Source: an uncultured Eubacteriales bacterium
GTDB taxonomy: Bacteria; Bacillota; Clostridia; Oscillospirales; Oscillospiraceae
DNA: 32,096 nt
NCBI GenBank assembly: GCA_905205195.1
Contig: CAJLCS010000021.1
Coordinates: 1-32,096, forward strand
Direction: 5' to 3'
In this document: one piece after another, positions 8,473 through 15,333 of the stretch
How the letters are laid out: each line of letters begins with the position of its first letter
How positions within the stretch are numbered: the stretch's first letter is position 1
The notes under the pieces: model-generated
What the model was told of the DNA's origin: nothing
Database searches by the model: none
Seen by the model: the letters and a program-made list of their open reading frames with translations, nothing else
Translations under genes and position numbers: made by a program

Positions 8473-8619
8473 ATGTGCAACAACTGCAATAACGGCGGTC
8501 TGTGCGGCCTGGGCGGCAACAACCTGTGGTGGATCATCATCCTGCTGATCCTGTTCTGCAACTGCGGCGGCAACGGCTGCGGCTGCGAGAACAACAACGG
8601 CTGCGGCTGCGGCTGCTGA
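8473..8619 (+). CDS. 48-residue Cys/Gly/Asn-rich single-helix membrane miniprotein
   Basis: This is a real-looking gene below usual length cut-offs. A strong GGAGG (8460-8464) lies eight bases before the ATG. The protein has three parts: a Cys/Asn/Gly head (residues 1-17), a hydrophobic segment LWWIIILLILF (18-28) and a tail of alternating Cys-Gly and Asn (29-48). It contains ten cysteines. I recall similar short proteins in Oscillospiraceae annotated as chorion-class high-cysteine proteins; the name is descriptive and no function is established. The pattern suggests a membrane-anchored peptide with a metal-binding or disulfide-rich tail, which is inference. It lies between purA and rpsF and is followed by a GC-rich hairpin. 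Confidence 0.82.
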   Translation: MCNNCNNGGLCGLGGNNLWWIIILLILFCNCGGNGCGCENNNGCGCGC

Positions 8620-8629
8620 AACCGGAACC

Positions 8630-8651
8630 GGGGCGCCCTGCGGGGCGCCCC
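8630..8651 (+). terminator. GC-rich hairpin after the Cys-rich gene
   Basis: GGGGCGCC pairs with GGCGCCCC around a six-base loop, followed only by CCTTTG. It is a strong stem with a weak T tract, placed between the small gene and the rpsF promoter, so termination is likely but probably incomplete. Confidence 0.55.
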
Positions 8652-8688
8652 CTTTGCGGCTTCTTCGCAAATTTCCGGCAAAAAAGGA

Positions 8689-8717
8689 TTGACATTTCCG
8701 GGAAAAACCGCTATAAT
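8689..8717 (+). promoter_or_regulatory. Perfect consensus promoter of rpsF-ssb-rpsR
   Basis: TTGACA at 8689-8694 and TATAAT at 8712-8717 are separated by exactly 17 bases. Both hexamers match consensus at all six positions, as expected for a highly expressed ribosomal operon. Confidence 0.92.
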
Positions 8718-8744
8718 AACTCAGTCTGTAAAGCAGATATCCTT

Positions 8745-8765
8745 GCTCCCGGCGCGTCCGGGGGC
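8745..8765 (+). promoter_or_regulatory. Stem-loop in the rpsF leader, possible S6:S18 autoregulatory site
   Basis: GCTCCCGG pairs with CCGGGGGC (one G-U pair) around a CGCGT loop, in the leader between promoter and RBS. rpsF operons of many bacteria carry a leader RNA bound by the S6-S18 complex. The position fits, but I could not match the published consensus by eye. Confidence 0.35.
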
Positions 8766-8793
8766 CAAAAGTCCAAAAGGAGGTGCAATCAAC

Positions 8794-9090
8794 ATGGCTA
8801 AGATCACCGGTAAGTACGAGGTGCTGTATATCATCGACCCTGCCCAGGGCGAGGAAGGCATCGCTGCGCTTGTTGAGAAGTTCAAGGCAATGGTGGAGGC
8901 GGAGGGTACTCTGTCCAACATCGATGAGTGGGGCAAGCGTCGGCTGGCGTATCCCATCAACGATCTGACGGAAGGCTACTACGTTCTGATGAACTATGAG
9001 AGCAAGCCCGAGTTCCCTGCGGAGCTGGAGCGTGTTCTGAAGATCACCGACGGCATCCTGCGCTGCCTGACCACCGTCGTGGAAGAGTAA
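8794..9090 (+). CDS. rpsF: Small ribosomal subunit protein S6
   Basis: S6 binds 16S rRNA together with S18 in the platform of the small subunit. The 98-residue protein matches family length and shows YEVLYIIDP near the start, the DEWGKRRLAYPI core (S6 fold strand 2) and the ITDGILRCLTT C-terminal segment. The ATG at 8794 was chosen because AAAGGAGG lies nine bases upstream. The in-frame ATG at 8689 overlaps the promoter and cannot be used. It is the first gene of the S6-SSB-S18 operon, an order conserved across most bacteria; ssb starts 12 bases after the stop. Confidence 0.97.
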   Translation: MAKITGKYEVLYIIDPAQGEEGIAALVEKFKAMVEAEGTLSNIDEWGKRRLAYPINDLTEGYYVLMNYESKPEFPAELERVLKITDGILRCLTTVVEE

Positions 9091-9102
9091 GGAGGCAATT
9101 CC

Positions 9103-9576
9103 ATGCTCAACCACATCGTTATCATGGGTCGCCTGACCCGTGACCCCGAGCTGCGCCGTACCGGCAGCGGCATCGCCGTGGCCAGCTTCTCGCTGGCAGT
9201 CGATCGGGACTTTGCGCCCAAAGACGGCGGCGAACGGGAGACGGACTTCATCGACTGCATTGCCTGGCGTCAGACGGGAGAATTTGTCTCCAAGTATTTC
9301 ACCAAGGGACGCATGGCGGTGGTGTCCGGCCGGCTGCAGATCCGCAGCTGGACCGACAAGGACGGCAACAAGCGCCGCAGCGCGGAAGTCGTTGCGGATA
9401 ACGTCTATTTTGGCGACAGTAAGCGGGACGCCGAGGGTGGCGCTTCCTCTTACGGCGGAAGCGGCAATGGCAATCACTATTCCGCCCCGTCCGGCAGCGG
9501 TTATTCCGCTCCGTCCGGCGCCCCGGCATCGGATTTTGCGATGCTGGAAGACGACGACGCACAGCTGCCCTTCTGA
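9103..9576 (+). CDS. ssb: Single-stranded DNA-binding protein
   Basis: SSB coats single-stranded DNA during replication, recombination and repair, normally as a tetramer. The 157-residue protein has the OB-fold at about 1-107 (LNHIVIMGRLTRDPELR at the start, FIDCIAWRQTGEF and VSGRLQIRSW inside). A flexible Ser/Gly-rich linker follows, including an imperfect repeat of YSAPSGSG, and the acidic tip DDDAQLPF closes the protein; this tip recruits partner proteins. It lies between rpsF and rpsR with RBS AAGGAGG. The family is secure. Confidence 0.97.
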   Translation: MLNHIVIMGRLTRDPELRRTGSGIAVASFSLAVDRDFAPKDGGERETDFIDCIAWRQTGEFVSKYFTKGRMAVVSGRLQIRSWTDKDGNKRRSAEVVADNVYFGDSKRDAEGGASSYGGSGNGNHYSAPSGSGYSAPSGAPASDFAMLEDDDAQLPF

Positions 9577-9619
9577 TTCCTGAACACTCAACAACCGTAT
9601 TTACAAGGAGGGAATTTCC

Positions 9620-9856
9620 ATGGCTAACGAACAGCGTGTTCGTCCCCGTAAGCGCAAGAAGATTTGCGCGTTTTGCGTGGACAAGGTGACCGCCATCGAC
9701 TACAAGGACACCGCAAAGCTCCGCCGTTACCTGTCCGAGCGCGGCAAGATTCTGCCCCGCCGTACCACCGGTACCTGCGCCGCTCATCAGCGTGACCTGA
9801 CCACCGCCATCAAGCGTGCCCGTCAGATCGCCCTGCTGCCCTACGTCGCTGACTGA
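9620..9856 (+). CDS. rpsR: Small ribosomal subunit protein S18
   Basis: S18 pairs with S6 on the 30S platform. The 78-residue protein shows the basic N-terminus RPRKRKK, IDYKDTAKLRRYLSERGKILPRR in the centre and IKRARQIALLPY at the end, as in nearly all S18 proteins. It keeps CAFC near residue 16 and CAAH near residue 53, a C-x2-C plus C-x2-H arrangement that could bind zinc, as in the zinc-containing form of S18. The RBS is AAGGAGGG. It ends the operon, with a strong terminator directly after. Confidence 0.97.
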   Translation: MANEQRVRPRKRKKICAFCVDKVTAIDYKDTAKLRRYLSERGKILPRRTTGTCAAHQRDLTTAIKRARQIALLPYVAD

Positions 9857-9865
9857 TAAAACCGT

Positions 9866-9900
9866 AAAAATCCCCGAATCGTTGGATTCGGGGATTTTTT
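9866..9900. terminator. Strong terminator after rpsR, usable in both directions
   Basis: A perfect 15-bp stem (AAAAATCCCCGAATC and its complement) with a GTTG loop ends in TTTTTT on the plus strand and has a matching A run on the left. It therefore can also end the convergent gene that stops at 9904. Confidence 0.93.
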
Positions 9901-9903
9901 CGC

Positions 9904-10383
9904 TTATTCGGCCGGTTCGGCGACTTTTTTGGATTCCATGCGCTTGAGCGTTTTCTGAAGCCGGGGGCGGTTGAACCGCTGGATCAGAATGCAGGGCAGG
10001 TTCCACAGGATGCAAAGCAGATAGAACACCGCGCCCCATTTGCCCCGCCAGATCCGCAGGACCATCAGCGACAGCAGCAGAATCACATAGTGCATGAATT
10101 CCGCCACGCAGGTTTCGGCGATCAGCCGCTGCAAATTGGCGGAATTCGGGGTGGTGTCCACGGATTTCCGGTACAGCCGCTTGGAAATCTTACTCATATC
10201 CGGCACCCGGTCCTTCCAGTCGCGGATATGGAGCTTCAGATAGATCTTCCCGCCGTCCTCCCAGGGACGGCAGCGGTAAGGCGGCCGGTCTGGGTGGAAC
10301 CATTCCCGGGGCAACCAGCTGCCGATGATTCCGGAAGCGACCCCCAGCAGAAACACATAGAGCACGCATTGCAGAAATTCCAT
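9904..10383 (-). CDS. Membrane protein resembling glycosyl-4,4'-diaponeurosporenoate acyltransferase (CrtO family)
   Basis: The 159-residue protein has an N-terminal membrane segment (about 3-20), a charged middle region containing PPYRCRPWEDGGKIYLKLHI and RDWKDRVPDM, and two hydrophobic segments near 95-130, then a basic tail. The W-K-D-x-x-P-D pattern after a Tyr/Trp-rich stretch resembles small membrane proteins annotated as CrtO acyltransferases, which acylate a sugar on staphyloxanthin-type carotenoids. No carotenoid genes are nearby, so the substrate here is unknown and the enzyme name is only a family label. The start at 10383 is preferred over an ATG four codons upstream because GAGG sits six bases before it. 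It is convergent with rpsR. Confidence 0.6.
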   Translation of the reverse strand: MEFLQCVLYVFLLGVASGIIGSWLPREWFHPDRPPYRCRPWEDGGKIYLKLHIRDWKDRVPDMSKISKRLYRKSVDTTPNSANLQRLIAETCVAEFMHYVILLLSLMVLRIWRGKWGAVFYLLCILWNLPCILIQRFNRPRLQKTLKRMESKKVAEPAE

Positions 10384-10493
10384 AAATAACCTCATTCAAA
10401 TGCGAATTTTGTCGATTCCTGTAGCTATTTTACGGTGAAAATGTGAATAAATTATGAACAACTGAAAAATCACCGGAAAATCGCTGTTTTGAC

Positions 10494-10521
10494 TTGAAGA
10501 AAACCAAAAGCATGGTATAAT
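10494..10521 (+). promoter_or_regulatory. Promoter for the lipid kinase-Nudix pair
   Basis: TTGAAG at 10494-10499 is followed after 16 bases by TATAAT at 10516-10521, which also has the TG extension (TGGTATAAT). It lies about 50 bases before the kinase start. Confidence 0.75.
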
Positions 10522-10576
10522 ATAACGTGTTTTCACGGTTTTATGTGAGCGATCATGATCTTCAGTGAGGAAATGT

Positions 10577-11476
10577 ATGAAAAAGCTGCTGTTTGTGATG
10601 AATCCCTTCGCCGGGACCCGGCGGGCCAACCGGGTGCTGGCGGAGGTGCTGTCCGTATTCAACCGGGCGGGCTATGAGGTGCTGACCTATATGACGGCGG
10701 GGCAGGGCGATGCCACCCGGGAGGTCCAGGCCCGGGCGGCGGAGGTGGATCTGGTGGTCTGCGCCGGCGGCGACGGCACCTTCAACGAAACCATCACCGG
10801 CGTCCTGCGCAGCGGACGGGATCTGCCGGTGGGATACCTGCCTGCTGGCTCCACCAACGATTTCGCCGCCAGCCTGCATCTGCCCACGGACCTGCTGCAG
10901 GCCGCCCGGGATATCGTGGAGGGGGAGCCGTGCTGCTACGACGTGGGGAAGTTCGGTAACCGGTATTTTTCCTATGTGGCGTCCTTCGGCGCCTTCACCC
11001 GGACCTCCTATTCTACCCCCCAGAACATCAAAAACGCCCTGGGCCACACTGCCTACCTGCTGGATGGCATTTCGGAGCTGTCCCAGATCAAGCCGCTTCA
11101 TGTGCGCTTTGAGCTGGAAAACGAGGTGATCGACGGCGATTTTATTTTCGGCGCCATCAGCAACTCCACCTCCGTCGGCGGCATTCTGACGCTGGACCCC
11201 AGGCAGGTGGACATGAGCGACGGCAAGTTTGAGCTGCTGCTGGTCCGGGCGCCCCGGGATCTGGTGGAGCTGAGCGAGTGCATCCGGGCGCTGCGGACCC
11301 AGAAGTACAATTGCAGTATGCTCACCTTCCGGCCCGCCTCCCGGGTGACGGTGTACGCCGACCCGGCCATGGCCTGGACGCTGGATGGTGAGCGGGAGGA
11401 GGGCCACGACTGCGTGGAGGTGGAAAACCTGCACCACGCCATCCGCCTGCTCCAGAGAAAGGAGCCGTCATGCTGA
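10577..11476 (+). CDS. Diacylglycerol kinase-family lipid kinase (DagK/YegS type)
   Basis: The 299-residue protein phosphorylates a lipid such as diacylglycerol, probably at the membrane surface, feeding phosphatidate back to phospholipid synthesis. The N-terminal catalytic domain has NPFAGTRRAN at 9-18, the nucleotide-binding GGDGT at 64-68 and GSTNDFA at 91-97. The C-terminal beta-sandwich holds GILTLDPRQVDMSDGKFELLLV, a typical metal-site stretch with an Asp-Gly pair. The start at 10577 (ATGAAAAAG) is chosen over the upstream GTG because GAGG lies six bases before it. Its stop overlaps the Nudix gene by seven bases, so the two are co-translated. The lipid substrate is not shown by sequence. 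Confidence 0.93.
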   Translation: MKKLLFVMNPFAGTRRANRVLAEVLSVFNRAGYEVLTYMTAGQGDATREVQARAAEVDLVVCAGGDGTFNETITGVLRSGRDLPVGYLPAGSTNDFAASLHLPTDLLQAARDIVEGEPCCYDVGKFGNRYFSYVASFGAFTRTSYSTPQNIKNALGHTAYLLDGISELSQIKPLHVRFELENEVIDGDFIFGAISNSTSVGGILTLDPRQVDMSDGKFELLLVRAPRDLVELSECIRALRTQKYNCSMLTFRPASRVTVYADPAMAWTLDGEREEGHDCVEVENLHHAIRLLQRKEPSC

Positions 11477-11937
11477 ATACGACCCTTTGCTACGTCCTCC
11501 GGGGCGATGAGGTGCTGATGCTCCACCGGAACAAGAAAAAGGTGGACATCAACAAGGACAAGTGGATCGGCATCGGCGGCAAGTTCGAGGATCGGGAGTC
11601 GCCGGACGAGTGCCTGCTCCGGGAGGCCCGGGAGGAAACGGGCCTGACCCTGACCAGCTGGCGCTGCCGGGGCATTGTGACGTTCCTGACGGAGCCAGGG
11701 GAAGGGGAATATATGTACCTGTTCACCGCCGATGCCTTTACCGGCACCATGACCGACTGCCGGGAGGGGGAGCTGCACTGGGTGAAGCGGGAATTTCTCA
11801 ATTCCCTGCCCAAGTGGGAGGGCGATCAGATTTTTCTGGACCTGCTGTGGCAGGACGCGCCCTTTTTCCTGTTGACGCTGCGCTACCGGGACGACCGGTT
11901 GACGGAAGCGGTGCTCAACGGCAAGAAAATCCGATAA
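11470..11937 (+). CDS. Nudix hydrolase, 8-oxo-dGTP diphosphatase-like
   Basis: The 155-residue protein has a complete Nudix box, G-x5-E-x7-RE-x2-EE-x-G-L, at residues 37-59, including the Mg-binding Glu cluster R51-E56. The flanking strands (TLCYVLRGDEVLMLHRNKK at the start, GIGGKFE before the box) resemble MutT/YtkD-like 8-oxo-dGTP diphosphatases. These hydrolyse nucleoside triphosphates to monophosphate and pyrophosphate and so sanitise the pool. Nudix specificity cannot be read from the box, so another nucleotide substrate is possible. The ATG overlaps the lipid kinase stop by seven bases, with AAAGGAG before it. A clear terminator follows. Confidence 0.92.
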   Translation: MLNTTLCYVLRGDEVLMLHRNKKKVDINKDKWIGIGGKFEDRESPDECLLREAREETGLTLTSWRCRGIVTFLTEPGEGEYMYLFTADAFTGTMTDCREGELHWVKREFLNSLPKWEGDQIFLDLLWQDAPFFLLTLRYRDDRLTEAVLNGKKIR

Positions 11938-11942
11938 TCCGG

Positions 11943-11969
11943 GAAAAACCGCCGACAAGGCGGTTTTTC
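11943..11969 (+). terminator. Intrinsic terminator after the Nudix gene
   Basis: An 11-bp perfect stem (GAAAAACCGCC and its complement) with loop GACAA ends in TTTTTC. It begins six bases after the stop codon. Confidence 0.9.
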
Positions 11970-11998
11970 TTGCATTTTTTCTGGAAATGTGATAAAAT
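11970..11998 (+). promoter_or_regulatory. Promoter of the MATE exporter gene
   Basis: TTGCAT (11970-11975) and TAAAAT (11993-11998) are 17 bases apart. They begin immediately after the preceding terminator and lie about 36 bases before the ATG. Confidence 0.75.
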
Positions 11999-12033
11999 AT
12001 ACTAATTATTTTGCGTATCAAGGAAGGAATCTT

Positions 12034-13413
12034 ATGGAAGAATCGAGAAAGCTCCCCAATCTGAGCGAAAACAAGATGGGCGTCATGCCGGTGGGGCGGC
12101 TGCTGGCCAATATGGCGCTGCCGATTATCATTGCCATGCTGGTGCAGGCCCTTTACAACATTGTGGACAGCATTTACGTTTCCCGGGTGTCGGAAAGTGC
12201 CGTCACGGCGCTGTCGCTGGCGTTTCCGGTGCAGAATATGCAGATCGGCTTTGCCACCGGTATCGGCGTGGGCGTCAATTCCCTGCTGTCCAAGTCCCTG
12301 GGCGAGGGGGACCGGGAGACGGCGGACCGGACCGCAGGCAACGGTATCCTGCTGATGCTGATTGCCGTGGCGCTGTTTATGCTGTTCGGCATTTTCGGCG
12401 CCCGGCCCTACTATGAAATGCAGTCCCATGTGGCCGAGACGGTGGAGGGCGGCATTTCCTACGTCAGCATCTGCTGCATTTTCACGCTGGGTATTTTTGT
12501 GGAAATTCTGGGCGAGCGGCTGCTGCAGGCCTCCGGCCGGACGGTGTACACCATGATTACCCAGGGCACCGGCGCGATCATCAATATCGTGCTGGACCCG
12601 GTGTTTATTTTCGGCTATTTCGGCATTCCCGCCATGGGCATTGCCGGTGCGGCGGTGGCCACGGTCATCGGCCAGTGGGTGGCGGCGCTGCTGGCGGTGG
12701 TGTTCAACCTGACCCGGAATCCGGAGGTGCAGCTGGGCCTTCGCTATCTCCGGCTCCACAAGGCGGTGGTCGGCCCGATCCTGACGGTGGGCATTCCCTC
12801 CATTGTCATGATGGCCATCGGCTCCGTCATGAATTTCGGCATGAACCAGATTCTTCAGGGCTTCGACGAGACGGCCACCGGCGTTTTCGGCATTTACTAC
12901 AAGCTGCAGAGCTTCTTCTTCATGCCGCTTTACGGCCTGAATAACGCCACCATTTCTATTGTGGCCTTTAACTACGGCGCGAAAAAGCCGAAACGCATCA
13001 CCCACACGCTGAAGCTGGCCTGCGCCGTGGCCTTCACACTGATGGTCATCGGCGTGGCGGTGTTTCAGGCGGTGCCGGAGCTGCTGCTGGGGATTTTCAA
13101 CCCGTCGGACCGGTTCCTGGAGATCGGGTGCAGCGCCCTGCGGATCATCAGCATCCATTTCCCGCTGGCGGCCTTCGGCATTGCGCTGAGCGCGTCCTTC
13201 CAGGCGCTGGGCAACGGGATTTATTCCACCATTGTCTCTCTGTGCCGCCAGCTGGTGGTGCTGCTGCCGGCGGCCTACCTGCTGAGCCTCAGCGGCAACG
13301 TCCACAATGTGTGGTGGTCCTTCCCCGTTGCGGAGGTCATCAGCCTGACGGTGACGCTGCTGCTGTTCACCCGGATCTACCGGCAGAAAATCCAACCCAT
13401 GATGACAGCCTGA
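12034..13413 (+). CDS. MATE-family efflux transporter
   Basis: The 459-residue membrane protein has about twelve hydrophobic segments and the MATE arrangement: a cytoplasmic N-terminus, then MALPIIIAMLVQALYNIVDSIYVSR in the first helix, and the second repeat opening with GIPSIVMMAIGSVMNFGMNQIL. The family exports cationic drugs, dyes or metabolites in exchange for Na+ or H+. Neither the coupling ion nor the substrate can be read here. The start at 12034 has AAGGAAGG seven bases before it; the frame also opens at 11989, but that start would lie inside the promoter. It is a single-gene unit with its own promoter and terminators. Confidence 0.95.
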   Translation: MEESRKLPNLSENKMGVMPVGRLLANMALPIIIAMLVQALYNIVDSIYVSRVSESAVTALSLAFPVQNMQIGFATGIGVGVNSLLSKSLGEGDRETADRTAGNGILLMLIAVALFMLFGIFGARPYYEMQSHVAETVEGGISYVSICCIFTLGIFVEILGERLLQASGRTVYTMITQGTGAIINIVLDPVFIFGYFGIPAMGIAGAAVATVIGQWVAALLAVVFNLTRNPEVQLGLRYLRLHKAVVGPILTVGIPSIVMMAIGSVMNFGMNQILQGFDETATGVFGIYYKLQSFFFMPLYGLNNATISIVAFNYGAKKPKRITHTLKLACAVAFTLMVIGVAVFQAVPELLLGIFNPSDRFLEIGCSALRIISIHFPLAAFGIALSASFQALGNGIYSTIVSLCRQLVVLLPAAYLLSLSGNVHNVWWSFPVAEVISLTVTLLLFTRIYRQKIQPMMTA

Positions 13414-13424
13414 TGCCGATCAAA

Positions 13425-13462
13425 GCCGGGGCAGGCCGCACATTTCTGCGGCCTGCCCCGGC
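13425..13462 (+). terminator. Terminator 1 after the MATE gene
   Basis: A perfect 16-bp stem beginning GCCGGGGCAGGCCGCA with a six-base loop is followed by GGTTTTGCTT. Confidence 0.82.
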
Positions 13463-13499
13463 GGTTTTGCTTGCCATTTTCCGGATTTCCCGGATTGTC

Positions 13500-13532
13500 A
13501 ATGCCCCTGCCTGGCCGGCAGGGGCATTTTTT
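13500..13532 (+). terminator. Terminator 2, overlapping the end of the facing ABC gene
   Basis: A perfect 12-bp stem (AATGCCCCTGCC and its complement) with a TGGCC loop runs into TTTTTT. The T tract includes part of the TAA stop codon of the convergent ABC gene. On the minus strand the stem lacks a good T tract, so it mainly serves plus-strand transcripts. Confidence 0.82.
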
Positions 13533-15333
13533 ACGAAACGGAGTCAAACTGGGATTCGTACAGCCTGCGGTAGAAGCCGCCCCGGGCCATCAGGCTGTCG
13601 TGGGTGCCCTGCTCCACCACCCGGCCGCCGTCCAGCACCAGAATGTGGTCCGCAGCGCGGATGGTGGAGAGCCGGTGGGCGATGACGAAGCAGGTTTTTC
13701 CCTCCATCAGCGTCCGCATGGCGGCCTGAATTTCCTGTTCGGTCCGGGTGTCCACGTTGGAGGTGGCCTCGTCCAGAATCAGCATATGGGCGTCGAGCAG
13801 CATGGCCCGGGCGATGGTCAGCAGCTGCTTCTGCCCCTTGGAAATGCTGGAGCCGTTGTCGGACAGCTCCGTCTGATATCCCTCCGGCAGCCGGGAGATG
13901 TAGGAGTGGATATGGGCGGCCTTGGCGGCCTTCACCACGTCCTCCATGGTGGCGCCGGGCTTGCCGTAGGCGATGTTGTCGAAAATCGTGCCGTGGAACA
14001 GCCAAGTGTCCTGCAGCACCATGGAATAGGCCTTCCGCAGGGAGGAACGGGTCAGATTCCGGATATCCCGGCCGTCCAGCGTGATCCGGCCGCCGTCCAC
14101 GTCGTAAAAGCGCATGAGCAGATTGATGATGGTGGTCTTTCCGGCACCGGTGGGGCCGACGATGGCGGTGAGACTGCCCGGGGCGGCGTGAAGATTCAGA
14201 TTCTGAATAATGGGCACGCCGGGGGTATAGGAGAAATCCACCTGCTCCAGCCGCACGTCGCCCGCCACCCGGGTCAGTTCCTCGGCATCGGGGGCGTCAG
14301 CCGGTTCCGGGGCGGCGTCGATCAGGCCGAACACCCGCTCCGCCGCGGCGAAGGCGCTTTGCAGCTCGGCGATGATGTTGGCCACCTCGTTGATGGGGCC
14401 GGAGAATTTCCGGGAGTACTGGACGAAGCTGCTCAGGTCGCCCAGTCCGATTTCGCCCCGGAGAAACAGCACCGAGCCGAAAATGCACACCAGTGACAGG
14501 GAGACGTTGTTGATGAAATTCACGGAGGGGCCGGTGATGGTGCCGTAGGACTCGGCAACGGTGTAGGCGTCCACGGCGTCCCGGTTCTTTTCGTCGAAGC
14601 CCGCCAGCACCGCCGCCTCCTGCCCGTAGGCCCGGACGGTTTTCTGGCCGGAGAGCATTTCCTCCACATAGCCGTTGAGGACGCCCAGCTTGGCGCTGCG
14701 GCGGCGGAACATGGGCCGGACCCGCCCCGCCAGCCAGCGGGTGAAGAGGACGGTCACCGGGATGGTCACCACGAAAATCAGCACCAGCTTGGGGGCGATG
14801 GTCAGCATCATGATGAAGGAGACCACCACCGTGACGACGCTTTGCAGAATTTGCAGCAGATCCGACGACAGGGACTGGTTCACGGTGTCCACGTCGTAGG
14901 TGATGGTGCTGATGATGTCGCCGGTCTGATACCGGTCGAAGAAGCTCACCGGCAGCGCCGCCAGATTTTCAAAGACGTCGTGGCGCATCTGCCGGGAGAT
15001 CCGCCGGGACAGGCGGATCATCACCGCGTTGAGCAGGTACGTCAGGACGGCGGAAAGCAGGTAAAAGACGGCCATCAGGGCAGCGCAGCGAAAGACGGTG
15101 TCGAAATCCACCTTCCCGGCCCCCAGATCGATGGCGTTGATGGCCTGGCCGGACAACTTGGGGCCGTAGAGCGACAGCAGGCTGCTGGACACGCTCAGCG
15201 TCAGCGCCAGCACCAGCAGCAGCCGGTTCCGGCCCAGATAGCGCCACAGCCGCCGGAGCAGCTTGCCCTTGCTCAGCGCGCCGACGCCGGGACGGCGGGG
15301 GACCGCCGGTGCGGCGGAATTTGCTTTTTTCAT
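13531..15333 (-). CDS. ABC exporter subunit with intact catalytic Glu (heterodimer partner A)
   Basis: The 600-residue protein is a half-transporter: six membrane helices (about 30-330), then an ATPase domain. It shows Walker A GPTGAGKT at 393-400, Walker B ending LILDE with catalytic Glu522, and the switch histidine in IAHRLST (His553). Its signature motif is ISKGQ (497-501) instead of LSGGQ. The upstream partner has the reverse pattern of defects, so together they should build one working and one degenerate ATP site, as in TM287/288, LmrCD and BmrCD. The likely role is export of drugs or lipids. The ATG overlaps the partner's stop (ATGA), with no good separate RBS, implying coupled translation. 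Confidence 0.94.
   Translation of the reverse strand: MKKANSAAPAVPRRPGVGALSKGKLLRRLWRYLGRNRLLLVLALTLSVSSSLLSLYGPKLSGQAINAIDLGAGKVDFDTVFRCAALMAVFYLLSAVLTYLLNAVMIRLSRRISRQMRHDVFENLAALPVSFFDRYQTGDIISTITYDVDTVNQSLSSDLLQILQSVVTVVVSFIMMLTIAPKLVLIFVVTIPVTVLFTRWLAGRVRPMFRRRSAKLGVLNGYVEEMLSGQKTVRAYGQEAAVLAGFDEKNRDAVDAYTVAESYGTITGPSVNFINNVSLSLVCIFGSVLFLRGEIGLGDLSSFVQYSRKFSGPINEVANIIAELQSAFAAAERVFGLIDAAPEPADAPDAEELTRVAGDVRLEQVDFSYTPGVPIIQNLNLHAAPGSLTAIVGPTGAGKTTIINLLMRFYDVDGGRITLDGRDIRNLTRSSLRKAYSMVLQDTWLFHGTIFDNIAYGKPGATMEDVVKAAKAAHIHSYISRLPEGYQTELSDNGSSISKGQKQLLTIARAMLLDAHMLILDEATSNVDTRTEQEIQAAMRTLMEGKTCFVIAHRLSTIRAADHILVLDGGRVVEQGTHDSLMARGGFYRRLYESQFDSVS

Noticed and set aside
10384..10490. Promoter for the CrtO-like gene on the minus strand
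   Set aside because: A TAAAAT-like -10 can be found, but no -35 hexamer lies at a proper distance. The region is simply AT-rich.
11098..13395. 765-codon minus-strand frame opposite the Nudix and MATE genes
   Set aside because: It is a composition shadow of verified genes, without RBS or recognisable family.
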